NCBI GenBank assembly: GCA_963774405.1
Contig: CAVZEV010000005.1
Span: 558,001-622,000 of the forward strand
Direction of reading: 5' to 3'
Length of the DNA stretch: 64,000 bases
Origin: VRUE01 sp963774405
GTDB taxonomy: Bacteria > Actinomycetota > Thermoleophilia > Solirubrobacterales > 70-9
Position 1 is the stretch's first letter; each line of letters starts with the position of its first letter. Below are positions 37,082 to 45,325 of this stretch, piece after piece. The position numbers and the translations under genes were made by a program. The notes under the pieces are model-generated. The model worked only from the letters and a program-made list of their open reading frames with translations, made no database searches and was not told the DNA's origin.

Positions 37082-37898
37082 GGCGAGAGGAACCCCCTCG
37101 GCTTCCTCCCCTCGGGATGAGGGAAGTAGCGCGCGCCCTTCAGCTTCAGGCGCAGCGACTGGGCGTAGATCTTGGCGACCGTCTGCAACGACATCGCCGG
37201 GTAGCGCGCCAGCATCCCGGCAAGACGGGCTCGGCTGAGCTCATGGCGGCGCAGCGAGAGCGTCGCGTCGAAGGCCTTGCCCTGCCGAGGCGCAACGCTT
37301 TGCGGCTCTCCCGGACCCGTTGCGCGTTGCACCGGGCGCGACTCGATGTGGACGCTGAGCCGCTCGCCCGGTTCGTCGGCGCGGAAGGCATAGGTCTGGT
37401 CCATCCCCATCAGCGGGGAGACGTGGAGGTGTCCTTGTCGAGCTCGTCGCTGAGCACGGTTCCGCGGCGCGACCCGCGCGCCAGGACATAAGGATGACGC
37501 TCGCCCCAGGGGATGTTGTTGACGTCGGCAACGACCGCCTCCACCCGCTCCCCGGTCTGCTCGAAGCAGTAGTAGAAGCTGACCGGGTTGAAGACGTGGC
37601 CGAGGTAGCGCAGGTTGGCGAGCAGGCGCACCGGGCCGGCCGGGCGAACGCCGGTCTCCGCCTCGACCGCGTCACGGGCGCACTCGGCCAGCGGTCGCTG
37701 CGGGTCGCCCATGTAGTCGGAGCGCTGGAAGCGCGCCGGCGCCGCGCGGCGGGCGGAGAAGAGCGGGAAGGGGTCGAGCACCTCCGGCAGCTCGTCGAGG
37801 TCGAGGTACATGAGGAAGAGCGAATAGCGAAACGAGTGCTCCACCGGCTCAAACCGCCGATGCCGCACCCACCCCTCATAAACCGCCGAGGCACTCAC
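37078..37898 (-). CDS. DUF1365 protein, frameshifted as given and carrying a palindromic insert
   Basis: The first frame begins VYEGWVRHRRFEPVEHSFRY and includes LANLRYLGHVFNPVSFYYCF and ADVNNIPWGERHPYVL, typical DUF1365. Near 37425 the frame shifts; the expected continuation is LHVSPLMGMDQTYAFRADE and then FDATLSLRRHELSRARLAGM to the end. Between these, residues from the palindromic element at 37288-37333 (QRATGPGEPQSVAPRQG) add a stretch not normally present. DUF1365 has no proven activity but travels with cfa and FAD oxidoreductase genes. Overlaps both neighbours by 4 nt. Confidence 0.85.
37288..37333. repeat. 46-nt palindromic element, family 2, copy in coding DNA
   Basis: On the minus strand it reads GGTGCAACGCGCAACGGGTC to TTGCGCCT, and aligns without gaps to the intergenic copy at 39258-39303 with about 34 of 46 identities, including the central GGAGAG. 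The outer arms GGTGCAACG/CGTTGCGCC still pair. It is in-frame in the DUF1365 gene. Confidence 0.75.
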
Positions 37899-39201
37899 AG
37901 CACACCAACCTCCTGCTGAGTTCGCCCTTCTGACTCCATATGCCCCACAAAAGACGAAGTCAGCGGGTTGGGCGTGAGGGCCTTGCAGGCGCGGATCGCG
38001 CTCACCACACCGTCCTCGTGGAAGCCCCAGCCCCAGTAGGCGCCGCAGTAGTGGGTGCGGCGCACGCCGCTGATCTCGGCGTGCCGGGCCTGCGCGGCGA
38101 CGCCCTCGGCGGTGTAGACGGGGTGCTCGTAGGTGAAGCGGCGCAGCACCTTGGCCGGGTCGATCGCCTCGCTGCGGTTGAGGGTGAGCAGGAACTCGCG
38201 CTCGGCGCGCAGGCGCTGCAGGTTGTTCATCCAGTAGGTGACGGTGGTGCGGCCGGCCGGGGGCTCGGTGAGGTGGAAGTTCCAGCTCGCCCAGGCCGCC
38301 CGGCGCCGCGGCATCAGCGAGGTGTCGGTGTGGAGGACGGCCTCGTTGCGCTGGTAGGGGATCGCGCCGAGGACCTCGCACTCGGCCTGGCTCGGGTCGG
38401 CGAGCATCGCCAGCGCCTGGTCGGAGTGGGCGGCGATCACGACCTGGTCGAACTCCTCGCTCTCGCAGCCATCGGCGGCGATCCGCACGCCGTCCTCGAG
38501 CCGCTCGATGCTGCGCACCGGCGCCCGCAGGCGAACGCGGTCGCGCCATGGGGCGGCGATCGCCGCGACGTAGCTGCGCGAGCCGCCCTCAACGGTGCGC
38601 CAGCGTGGCCGGTCACGCAGGCTGAACATGCCGTGGTTGTCGAAGAACTCGGCCATGAAGCCGGCCGGGAAGCTCCACATCTGGGCCGGGTCGGCCGACC
38701 AGACGGCCGAGGCCTGGGGCACGATCAGCCGCTCGATGAAGAGGCGCGAGAAGCCGCGCTCCTCCAGCCACTGGCCGAGCGAGGGTGCGGTGCCGTTCAT
38801 CCCGACCAGCGCCTGCGCCTCGCGGTTGAAGCGGCGCCACTCGCGCAGCATGCCGAGGAAGGCGGGGCTGAGCAGGTGGGCATGCGGGCGAAGATGCCGC
38901 GCGGCGTGCCCGAGTACTCGAAGCCGCCGCGGCCGTCGGATACCGAGAAGCCCATGTGCGAGGGCCGGCTGGGCACCTCGAGCTCCTCCAGCAGCCGTTC
39001 GAAGTTGGGGTAGTTGCGGTCGTTGAAGACGATGAAGCCGGTGTCGACCCAGTGGCTCTCGCCGCCGCTCTCGACCTCGACCGTGTGCGAGTGGCCGCCG
39101 ACCCGCTCGCTCGCCTCGTAGACGGTGATCTCGTGCTCGGGGTGGAGGAGGTGCCCGGCGACGAGCCCCGAGACGCCGGTTCCGACGATCGCAATCTTCA
39201 T
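37895..39201 (-). CDS. FAD-dependent amine-oxidase-fold oxidoreductase, frameshifted as given
   Basis: The N-terminus MKIAIVGTGVSGLVAGHLL is the dinucleotide-binding motif, followed by VYEASERVGGHSHTV and VDTGFIVFND. A missing C near 38886 shifts the frame; the continuation is HLLSPAFLGMLREWRRFNRE and runs to VVIAAHSDQALAML and HYCGAYWGWGFHEDG. The product is about 435 residues. It is related to the desaturase/oxidase found with DUF1365 and cfa genes, so a role in modifying membrane acyl chains is likely. Its end overlaps DUF1365 (GTGA). Confidence 0.87.
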
Positions 39202-39256
39202 CGCCCGTTTCCTACGCAGCCGAGCGACGTTTGGATGAATCCACTCGCCCTTGTCG

Positions 39257-39303
39257 AGGTGCAACGTTTTGTGGTCCCAGGAGAGGCGCAAAACGTTGCA
39301 CCT
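39257..39303. repeat. 47-nt palindromic element, family 2, intergenic copy
   Basis: The arms AGGTGCAACGTTTTG/CAAAACGTTGCACCT pair perfectly over 15 bp around a 17-nt centre containing GGTCCCAGGAGAG. It is the homologue of the copy inside the DUF1365 gene. It lies between the FAD gene and the polysaccharide deacetylase, 3 nt from the latter's stop, and could also terminate that gene. Confidence 0.85.
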
Positions 39304-39306
39304 GCC

Positions 39307-40506
39307 TCAGCCGTAGGGTCGGTAGACCATCCGCTCGCCGAGCAGGCCGGTGACGGTGGCGAAGCCGTAGCCGCGGGCGCGCAGCGTCTCGATGATCTGC
39401 GGCAGCGCCGCCAGGGTCTCTCCGCGCGGGCCGCCGCCGTCGTGCATGAGGATGATCGAGCCCGCCCGGGCGGCGCCGACGATGCGGCTGTAGATCGCGC
39501 CGGTGCCGGGGGTCGACCAGTCGGCCGGGTCGACGTCCCAGGTGATCGTGCGCAGGCTGTCCTCGCCGGCGGCGGCGATCACCGAGGAGCTGAGCGCGCC
39601 GCCGGGCGGGCGGAAGAGGCAGGGACGGAAGTGGGTGATCGACTCAGCCAGCGTCGTCGCCGGGGCGATCGCGCCGTAGCCGGGGAATTCGGTGTGGTGC
39701 ATCGTGTGGTTGCCGATCTCGTCGCCTTCGCGCAGGATCTGCCGCATCGCCTCGGGGTAGCGCGACATCTCCTGGCCGATCTCGAAGAAGGTCGCCGGCA
39801 CGTGCTTTTCGCGCAGCACCTGCAGGAAGCGCGGCGTGTATTCGCTGGGGCCGTCGTCGAAGGTGAGGGCGACGACGTTGCGGTCGCGGGGACCGTTGGT
39901 CTCGAGGCCGGCGCTGCCGCCCGTGCAGCCGACCGGGCGCACCGGTCGCAGGCGGAAGAGCCGGGTGCCCTGGCCCGGCAGGCTCGCCTCGCAGGTGCCC
40001 GGGCGCTCGGCGCCGCAGCCGCCGCGGGTGGAGACGACGCGCCAGCGGTAGCGCTGTGGGGCGAGACCGGCGTCGGCGGGGAGCAGGGCGAGGACGAGCT
40101 TGTCGGGCTCGGGCCGCTTCAGCCGAGCCGGGATCGCTTCCCGGCTCGTCGCCTCACCGGTGGCGTTGACCAGCTCGAGCCCGGCGCGGCGAGCTGCCTT
40201 GCTCGGGCCGCCTATGCAGATCCGGCGCTCACCACCACCGCCGCCGGCCCGCAGCTCGAAGCAGAGCGAGGAGGAGCCGCTCCCCGCGGGCAGCCGGCTG
40301 AGCCCGGCGAGCGCCACCGGCCGCGACGTCCGCAGGCTGAAGATCAGCTGCCGCCCGGCCTGGGAGAGGCGGGCGCGCACCGGCACGGGCGGGGAGGCAG
40401 CGGCGCGCCCAGCCGCCGCGAGCGTTGCCAGCGAGGCCGCGAGGAGGGCGGCACTGCACAGGATCTTGCGGGAGGGGGAGATGGCTTCGATCCGGCTGAC
40501 CAACAC
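39307..40506 (-). CDS. secreted polysaccharide deacetylase (NodB homology)
   Basis: The GTG at 40506 (or TTG three nt on) gives about 399 residues. A signal sequence (about 12-35) and a ~150-residue beta-rich N-terminal region precede the NodB domain: VVALTFDDGPSEYTPRFLQ with the catalytic Asp pair, IGNHTMHHTEF for metal binding, PCLFRPPGGALSS and TWDVDPADWS. It would remove acetyl groups from cell-wall or extracellular polysaccharide. A TAGTAT hexamer 14 nt before the start suggests a very short leader. Confidence 0.88.
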   Translation of the reverse strand: MLVSRIEAISPSRKILCSAALLAASLATLAAAGRAAASPPVPVRARLSQAGRQLIFSLRTSRPVALAGLSRLPAGSGSSSLCFELRAGGGGGERRICIGGPSKAARRAGLELVNATGEATSREAIPARLKRPEPDKLVLALLPADAGLAPQRYRWRVVSTRGGCGAERPGTCEASLPGQGTRLFRLRPVRPVGCTGGSAGLETNGPRDRNVVALTFDDGPSEYTPRFLQVLREKHVPATFFEIGQEMSRYPEAMRQILREGDEIGNHTMHHTEFPGYGAIAPATTLAESITHFRPCLFRPPGGALSSSVIAAAGEDSLRTITWDVDPADWSTPGTGAIYSRIVGAARAGSIILMHDGGGPRGETLAALPQIIETLRARGYGFATVTGLLGERMVYRPYG

Positions 40507-40520
40507 GAAGGACGTGTCCC

Positions 40521-40526
40521 ATACTA
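40521..40526 (-). promoter_or_regulatory. candidate -10 box of the polysaccharide deacetylase gene
   Basis: TAGTAT on the minus strand, 14 nt before the GTG start, identical to the box before argF. No convincing -35 was seen. Confidence 0.35.
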
Positions 40527-40624
40527 GGCGCGCATGCGTGCCGATCGACAAGTCGCAAGCGCTCCGACCGTTGTGCGCAGTTTCGGTACGTCGATGGTAT
40601 GGCAGTTTCTTTGCCCGCAGCCAA

Positions 40625-41941
40625 ATGGTCGCTACCGTGTTCGCTGTTGACGTGAAGACCAGCTTTTCCGCGGCGCCAGGGTTCCGCCCAGTGCTCTTCG
40701 CGATCACCGTTCTCGCAATGTCGCTCCTCGCGTACATGCCAACCCCTGCCTGCGCAATTCCGGGTGGAGCCGGTGAAGCCGCCGTCCCCGTGACCGAAAC
40801 CCCCGGCGACACCCCGTTCGACCGCCAGGGCATGTGGGTCTGGTACATCGCCCGCTCCGAGGGCGGCAACATCGGCCGCATCGTCGCCCGCGCCAAACGC
40901 GGCAGCATCGGCACGCTCTACGTCAAGTCCGGTGACGCGGGCAGCTACTGGAGCCGGTTCAGCTCCCGCCTGGTCCGGGCCCTGCACGCCGGCGGGCTCG
41001 ACGTCTGCGCCTGGCAGTTCGTCTACGGCGACAACCCGGTGGCCGAGGCCAAGGTCGGCGCCGCCGCGGTACGGCGCGGAGCCGACTGCCTGGTGATCGA
41101 CGCCGAGGCCTCCTACGAAGGCCGCTACGCCGCGGCCGAACGCTACATCCGCGCCCTGCGCGCCCGCATCGGCGCCGAATTCCCGCTCTCGCTCGCCGGC
41201 TTCCCCTACGTCGACAATCACCCGGCCTTCCCCTACTCGGTCTTCTTCGGGCCCGAAGGGGCGAGCTTCAACCAGCCGCAGATGTACTGGAAGGCGATCG
41301 GCACCTCGGTGCGCACCGTCTTCGAGCACACCTACCTCTTCAACCGCCTCTGGGGCCACCCGATCTACCCGATCGGCCAGACCTACGACAACCCCAGCGC
41401 CGCACAGGTCCTGCGCTTCCGCCGCTTCGCCGCCGGCTACGGCCTGCAGCCGAGCTGGTGGGACTGGCAGGAGACCAACGCCGCCGGCTGGGGCGCACTG
41501 GGCTCGACCGCGGCCGACCCGCCGGCCGGCTACCGGCCGATCGCCGAACACCCGCTGCTGAAGCGCGGCAGCCGCGGTGACCTCGTCGTCTGGGCACAGG
41601 AGCACCTGGTCGGCGCCGGGCAGACGCAGCTTCCCGTCACCGGCGTCTTCGGCAAACAGACCTACGCGGCGGTGCGCTCCTTCCAGCTCGCCAACGGCCT
41701 GCCGGCCGACGGCGCGATCGACACCGGCACCTGGTCCTCGCTGCTCGGCGCCGAACCGGCGCGGGTGCGCTGGGCGGCGCGCCCGAAGCGGGGCCGCCGG
41801 GGCGCCGGCGCCAGCGCGATCCACCCTCCATTCACTACCTCAGCGGTAGTCAACGGGGGGCGGATGCTTCCCGCTCGCCGGCCGCTCTCCGCCTCGCTTC
41901 CCGCCCAGGCCTACGAGATAAGGCCGGGTCCCGCTCCGTGA
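40625..41941 (+). CDS. secreted protein with C-terminal peptidoglycan-binding domain
   Basis: The 438-residue product has an N-terminal signal/anchor (about 18-43, AITVLAMSLLAYMPTPACA). The main domain (about 60-310) starts RQGMWVWYIARSEGGNIGRI and looks like a TIM-barrel glycan hydrolase-like fold (VIDAEASYEGRY, LAGFPYVDNHPAFPY, QMYWKAIG), with acidic residues DAE that could be catalytic. A PG_binding_1 repeat follows (LKRGSRGDLVVWAQEHLVGA, VTGVFGKQTYAAVRSFQLAN, IDTGTWSSLL). It probably acts at the cell wall. Its stop overlaps the next start (GTGA). Confidence 0.82.
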   Translation: MVATVFAVDVKTSFSAAPGFRPVLFAITVLAMSLLAYMPTPACAIPGGAGEAAVPVTETPGDTPFDRQGMWVWYIARSEGGNIGRIVARAKRGSIGTLYVKSGDAGSYWSRFSSRLVRALHAGGLDVCAWQFVYGDNPVAEAKVGAAAVRRGADCLVIDAEASYEGRYAAAERYIRALRARIGAEFPLSLAGFPYVDNHPAFPYSVFFGPEGASFNQPQMYWKAIGTSVRTVFEHTYLFNRLWGHPIYPIGQTYDNPSAAQVLRFRRFAAGYGLQPSWWDWQETNAAGWGALGSTAADPPAGYRPIAEHPLLKRGSRGDLVVWAQEHLVGAGQTQLPVTGVFGKQTYAAVRSFQLANGLPADGAIDTGTWSSLLGAEPARVRWAARPKRGRRGAGASAIHPPFTTSAVVNGGRMLPARRPLSASLPAQAYEIRPGPAP

Positions 41942-43033
41942 GCGGGCGCCCGGCGGGGGCGCTTGCGGGCATAGCCATGACCTTGCTTCTCCTGGCGTTC
42001 CCGGGAGGGGCCGTCGCCGAGCGTCCCAACCCGGGCCTCGCGCTCGAGGTGCCGTCGCCGGCGGTACCGATGCATGACGTCGTGTTGGGCGAGCCTGGCG
42101 CTGCGGCGGCGCGGATATCGGCGTCCGCGTCGTCGCAGCGCTACTCGATCGACGACGGCAGCGGGGCGACGATCGCGGTCGCCGTCACCGAAGCCTGCGC
42201 GGCGGTCTGCGATGTCACCGATCCGCAACGGGTCGCCGACTTCATCGGCACCCTGATCCACGGTCCCGAGGTCAGCCTGCTCACGGTCCAGCTCGACAGC
42301 GAATACCAGCTCGGCTTCGACTGCGGCTTCGGCGCCGAGGCCTGCTACTTCAGCGGCGAAAACAAGATCGTCATCGGCGGCTACGAAGAAGCCGACGGCG
42401 AAGGCGCCAGCTTCGACTTCGTGCTCGCCCACGAGTACGGCCACCACGTCGCCCAGCACCGCGAGATGCCGCCGCCCTTCGGCAGCGCGATCAACTGGGG
42501 GACGGAGCGCTGGGCCAGCGCCGAGGGCGTCTGCCGCGGCCAGCGCAGCGGCCGCTTCTACCCGGGTGACGAGGGCACCCACTACTTCGAGGGCCCCGGG
42601 CGAGGCCTTCGCCGAGTCCTTCGCCCACTACCGCTTCCCCGACCTCCCGGTTGCCTGGCACTACAGCCCCGCGCTGAAGCCAAACGAGGCCGCCTTCCAG
42701 GCGATCCGGGAAGACACCCTCGAGCCCTGGCAGGGGCGGACCAGCCTGACGCTGTCCGGGCACGTTCCGGCCAGGGGGGAGGGCGCAGCCGTCGAGTCCC
42801 TGCGCACACCGCTCGACGGATTGGTCAGCCTGCGCCCAAGCAGTCTGTCCAGGCACGGCTACGAACTGGCCCTTCGTAGCCGTGCCGGCAGGCTCCTGCG
42901 CAGCTCCCGCAACGGCCTCGACCCCAGCCACCGGCTCGACTACACCGTCTGCGGCCAGCACCGCCTCCGCCTCGTGATCACCTCCAAAAGCCGCCACGGC
43001 GGCCCCTTCCGCCTCCAAATCCAGCGACCCTGA
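41938..43033 (+). CDS. secreted zinc metalloprotease-like protein, frameshifted as given
   Basis: A signal peptide (about 1-28, ending GGAVAERP) precedes a domain with VLAHEYGHHVAQHRE, a HExxH zinc site. Near 42597 a GGG where GG is expected shifts the frame. The restored continuation EAFAESFAHYRFPDLPVAW supplies a third-ligand Glu about 50 residues after HExxH. The C-terminal ~120 residues form a beta-rich domain. The protein would be about 364 residues. The substrate is unknown; its place after a cell-wall protein suggests envelope turnover. Confidence 0.8.
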
Positions 43034-43070
43034 GATAATGCCCGCCGGGCGCTAGTCTGCCCTTCCTTCC

Positions 43071-43144
43071 GGGGGCGTAGCTCAGCTGGTTAGAGCGCTG
43101 GCCTGTCACGCCAGAGGTCGCGGGTTCGAGTCCCGTCGCTCCCG
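43071..43144 (+). tRNA. tRNA-Asp (anticodon GTC)
   Basis: The 74-nt cloverleaf has acceptor GGGGGCG/CGCTCCC (one G-T pair), D-arm GCTCAGCTGGTTAGAGC, anticodon stem CTGGC/GCCAG around CTGTCAC, and T-arm GCGGG-TTCGAGT-CCCGT. No encoded CCA. The accessory island starts directly downstream. Confidence 0.96.
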
Positions 43145-43145
43145 C

Positions 43146-43338
43146 TATTGACACCTGCCGCATGGTCATGCGATTTGCGGGTTGTCTTGCGGGTTTGACC
43201 ACCCCCACCCTCGCTCCCGTCATTGACACCCGTGCGTAGGCGGGCGACCTCATCTGCGAGCTGGAAGTAGCGCAGGAAGGGCTCGCGCGGCTTGACGGCG
43301 ACGATCTGCCCGTCTTCCTGGGCCCGGCTATCTACGCG
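43146..43338 (-). pseudogene. possible C-terminal remnant of a site-specific recombinase next to tRNA-Asp
   Basis: A minus-strand frame reads QEDGQIVAVKPREPFLRYFQ followed by a Gly/Arg-rich tail and runs on into the tRNA complement before stopping at 43090. The IVAVKPRxxFLxYF pattern resembles the extreme C-terminus of some actinobacterial serine recombinases, as I remember them; no catalytic part is present. The sequence CTCCCG-N2-ATTGACACC occurs twice here (about 43139 and 43213), as if the tRNA end was partly duplicated. Confidence 0.3.
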
Positions 43339-43607
43339 CTCAGAGCGGGCGTCAGCTCGGCGGCTGGCACATCGCTCGGTACCGGCAGAGTGACGCGAAG
43401 CTCGCCGTTTCGCTCCAGTAGCCGCTTGGGACGCACCAAGGTCAGCCCGACCAGCTCGCCGTCGCGATCGAAGCGAACCGCGTGACCCTCGGGCGTCTCG
43501 TCGTAGTCGACCGCGCGGGAGGGGTCGCCGACGTGGAGATAGAGGACATCGGCGTCAGCGTCGTACTCGACGCGGTCGAACTCGATGTCAGCGATCGTCA
43601 CGGTCAT
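43332..43607 (-). CDS. DUF2283 protein, probable antitoxin partner
   Basis: The 91-residue protein matches the DUF2283 pattern: VEYDADADVLYLHVGDPSRA, DETPEGHAVRFDRDGELVGLTLV. These small acidic proteins are often encoded beside small toxins. Its ATG overlaps the stop of the upstream BECR-like gene by 4 nt, so the two are a translational pair. Confidence 0.8.
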   Translation of the reverse strand: MTVTIADIEFDRVEYDADADVLYLHVGDPSRAVDYDETPEGHAVRFDRDGELVGLTLVRPKRLLERNGELRVTLPVPSDVPAAELTPALSA

Positions 43608-43891
43608 GGCTTCCTTCGTCGTGCGAATGCAGTGATGATACGCCCGCTACCCTCGCTGTCGAAGACCACGACGACCTTCAGCCATCGGCTCGGTCCTACG
43701 CCCTCCAGGTAGAGCCACTCTTCGTCAGGCCCGCGCCCCGCCAGCGCGGTCGTCGGCGACTCGACCGTCCGACAGACCTCCTCCTCGTAGATCTCGATCT
43801 CGGGGTGCGCACTGACGATGTGCCTCCAGCGCTCAGCGCTGAGCAGCACCTCGCGGCCCCGGCGGTCTCGCACTTTTCTTGGCTCATCCAT
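43604..43891 (-). CDS. small BECR/PBECR-like protein, probable toxin partner
   Basis: The 95-residue protein has the pattern WRHIVSAHPEIEIYEEEVCR, TVESPTTALAG, WLYLEGV and WLKVVVVFDSEGSGRIITAF, typical of small RNase-fold proteins encoded with DUF2283. The His in HIVSAHPE and the ITAF strand are family features. Activity is inferred only from pairing and pattern. Confidence 0.7.
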   Translation of the reverse strand: MDEPRKVRDRRGREVLLSAERWRHIVSAHPEIEIYEEEVCRTVESPTTALAGRGPDEEWLYLEGVGPSRWLKVVVVFDSEGSGRIITAFARRRKP

Positions 43892-43933
43892 CGCGCGGGG
43901 CGTCGTACGCGGTCGATGCCGAGCGACCGCGTC

Positions 43934-44068
43934 CTAGCGGCGGCGCTGGGCCAGGTCAGAGCCGGCGGCACGCTTGGCCAGCTTCGAGGCAGAGCTCGAG
44001 CGCAGGGTTTTGGCGGCCGCTGAGGCGGCGCGATGCCTGGTTTGCGGCGATCTTTTGATTCGAGCCAT
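43934..44068 (-). CDS. very small basic conserved-type protein
   Basis: The 44-residue protein MARIKRSPQTRHRAASAAAK...SKLAKRAAGSDLAQRRR resembles a widespread family of 40-60 residue basic proteins with the pattern AS-x-ASK-x-L...SK-x-KS-x-AGS-x-L-x-Q, often found near mobile DNA and of unknown function. The chosen ATG begins the conserved part; the longer upstream frame looks non-coding. From 44069 to 44340 I see no gene. Confidence 0.6.
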   Translation of the reverse strand: MARIKRSPQTRHRAASAAAKTLRSSSASKLAKRAAGSDLAQRRR

Positions 44069-44340
44069 CGTTGAACCTCGAGTTAGCTTGGGTAGATACG
44101 AGGCGATCATAAGTTCGGGTGCGAATGGATTTGAATACCCGCCCGCCCGTCCCACGCGCACGAATAACCTGGCTGTTCTCGGCTCAGCTCCGAATCTCAA
44201 TCCGGTGTCCTTTGAGGACTCCTGCCCCGTCGCTCCCGTCGAGTGCCCGCAAATCGACGTGTTTCGGTTCATGCGAACCCGCACCTGTCACCGGATGAAG
44301 TCCTGGCAATCCGGACCTTGCCGGAAGGCTCGGCCAATCG

Positions 44341-44661
44341 TCAGTCGCAGCCGAGCCAGCGCCGGTAGGCGCTTGCCACGAGCCCGAGTTCACTGTCGGG
44401 CGTGAACCTGAGATCGGCGAGCGACACCTCCTGACGGGCGCCCTCGCGCTCGCATACTGCGAGCAGGCCTCTCCGCAGGTCTGGCCCTGTCGTAACGGAG
44501 ATCACCTGCACGCTGACCCCGACGATGGTTGCTTGCTCCGATGGCTCGAGCGCGTCTTCGGCCCCGGTGAGGAAGCCGGTCAGCTGCTCTTCCTCGCCGT
44601 GCGCGTCGAGTGTGAGATCTTCGATCAGAGCGTCGAGATCGGTCGACTTGCAGAGCGTCAC
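44341..44661 (-). CDS. conserved hypothetical protein of the GEEEQ type
   Basis: The 106-residue acidic protein starts TDLDALIEDLTLDAHGEEEQ and includes TGFLTGAEDAL, VGVSVQVISV, RRGLLAVCEREG and a C-terminal ASAYRRWLGCD. I recognise this as a common actinobacterial family, sometimes labelled calcium-binding, without a proven role. It overlaps the DUF6398 gene by 4 nt (GTGA), which matches a frequent arrangement. Confidence 0.72.
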   Translation of the reverse strand: MTLCKSTDLDALIEDLTLDAHGEEEQLTGFLTGAEDALEPSEQATIVGVSVQVISVTTGPDLRRGLLAVCEREGARQEVSLADLRFTPDSELGLVASAYRRWLGCD

Positions 44662-45188
44662 GCTGCTTGCCGGTCGTCGAGATCGGGGATCAGGCCACGC
44701 TTGCGCGCCTCATCCCGAATCTCCACCGGAAGGGTGCGCGCGTCGACAACGAAGCCGTTGACTTCGACGAGCCATGCGAGCGGATGCCGCTCGAGCATCG
44801 AGCGGCGGGTCAGCTCGGGCTCGTAGACACCGAGGTCGAGCGTTTTTTGGATGAGCGCCCCCTTGTTGGCCATCGTGCTCTTGACGACCCCGAGACTCTC
44901 GGCGAGCTGGTCGGCGCTTGCGTGCGGCTGCTGCGAGGGGTCGAAGAGGAAGTTGATTCTCCCGAGCGCGTAGATCGCACCGGCCGCCCAGATCCTGGCA
45001 TCGCCTCGGACAAGCGGCGACGGGCGTTTGCGGGAAAGCCGGGCGACGAGACGGGCGCAGAGCTGCGCGTACTCGTCGTCGAGGCAGGCAAGACATGCTT
45101 GGTCGGCGATGTCGAGGATTTCGCCCACTCGGGGGCGAAGCTCGACCGGCACCCGAAGCTCGGTGAGTTCCCGACTGTCGACGTGCAT
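44658..45188 (-). CDS. DUF6398-type protein
   Basis: With the ATG at 45188 the protein has 176 residues. It shows the DUF6398 pattern: CLACLDDEYAQLCARLVARL, RKRPSPLVRGDARIWAAGAI, YALGRINFLFDPSQQPHASA and GVVKSTMANKGALIQKTL, an HTH-like segment, then an ERHPLAWLVEVNGFVVDAR tail. The family often sits with SEC-C and pRiA4b ORF-3-like proteins in accessory regions; function unknown but the DQLAESLGV part looks DNA-binding. Confidence 0.78.
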   Translation of the reverse strand: MHVDSRELTELRVPVELRPRVGEILDIADQACLACLDDEYAQLCARLVARLSRKRPSPLVRGDARIWAAGAIYALGRINFLFDPSQQPHASADQLAESLGVVKSTMANKGALIQKTLDLGVYEPELTRRSMLERHPLAWLVEVNGFVVDARTLPVEIRDEARKRGLIPDLDDRQAA

Positions 45189-45325
45189 CGGTTGGCATGG
45201 TCGCCGGCTCAGCGGACGGATCGTTGCTGATTGAGTGACGGTGGTCGCGTGACACGGCAAGCAACTCCCGGAAAATGCGGCCTGGGATCCGGCCGCGAGC
45301 GGCTCTCCGGCTAGCGTTGTCTCCG

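Noticed and set aside
42978..43253. Minus-strand open frame with GATGLEPATSGVTGQRSNQL
   Set aside because: This phrase is the translated complement of a tRNA gene (here tRNA-Asp) and is a well-known false gene call.
44110..44160. T-loop-like TTCAAATCC on the minus strand
   Set aside because: The flanking bases do not form a T-stem and no other tRNA arms are present.
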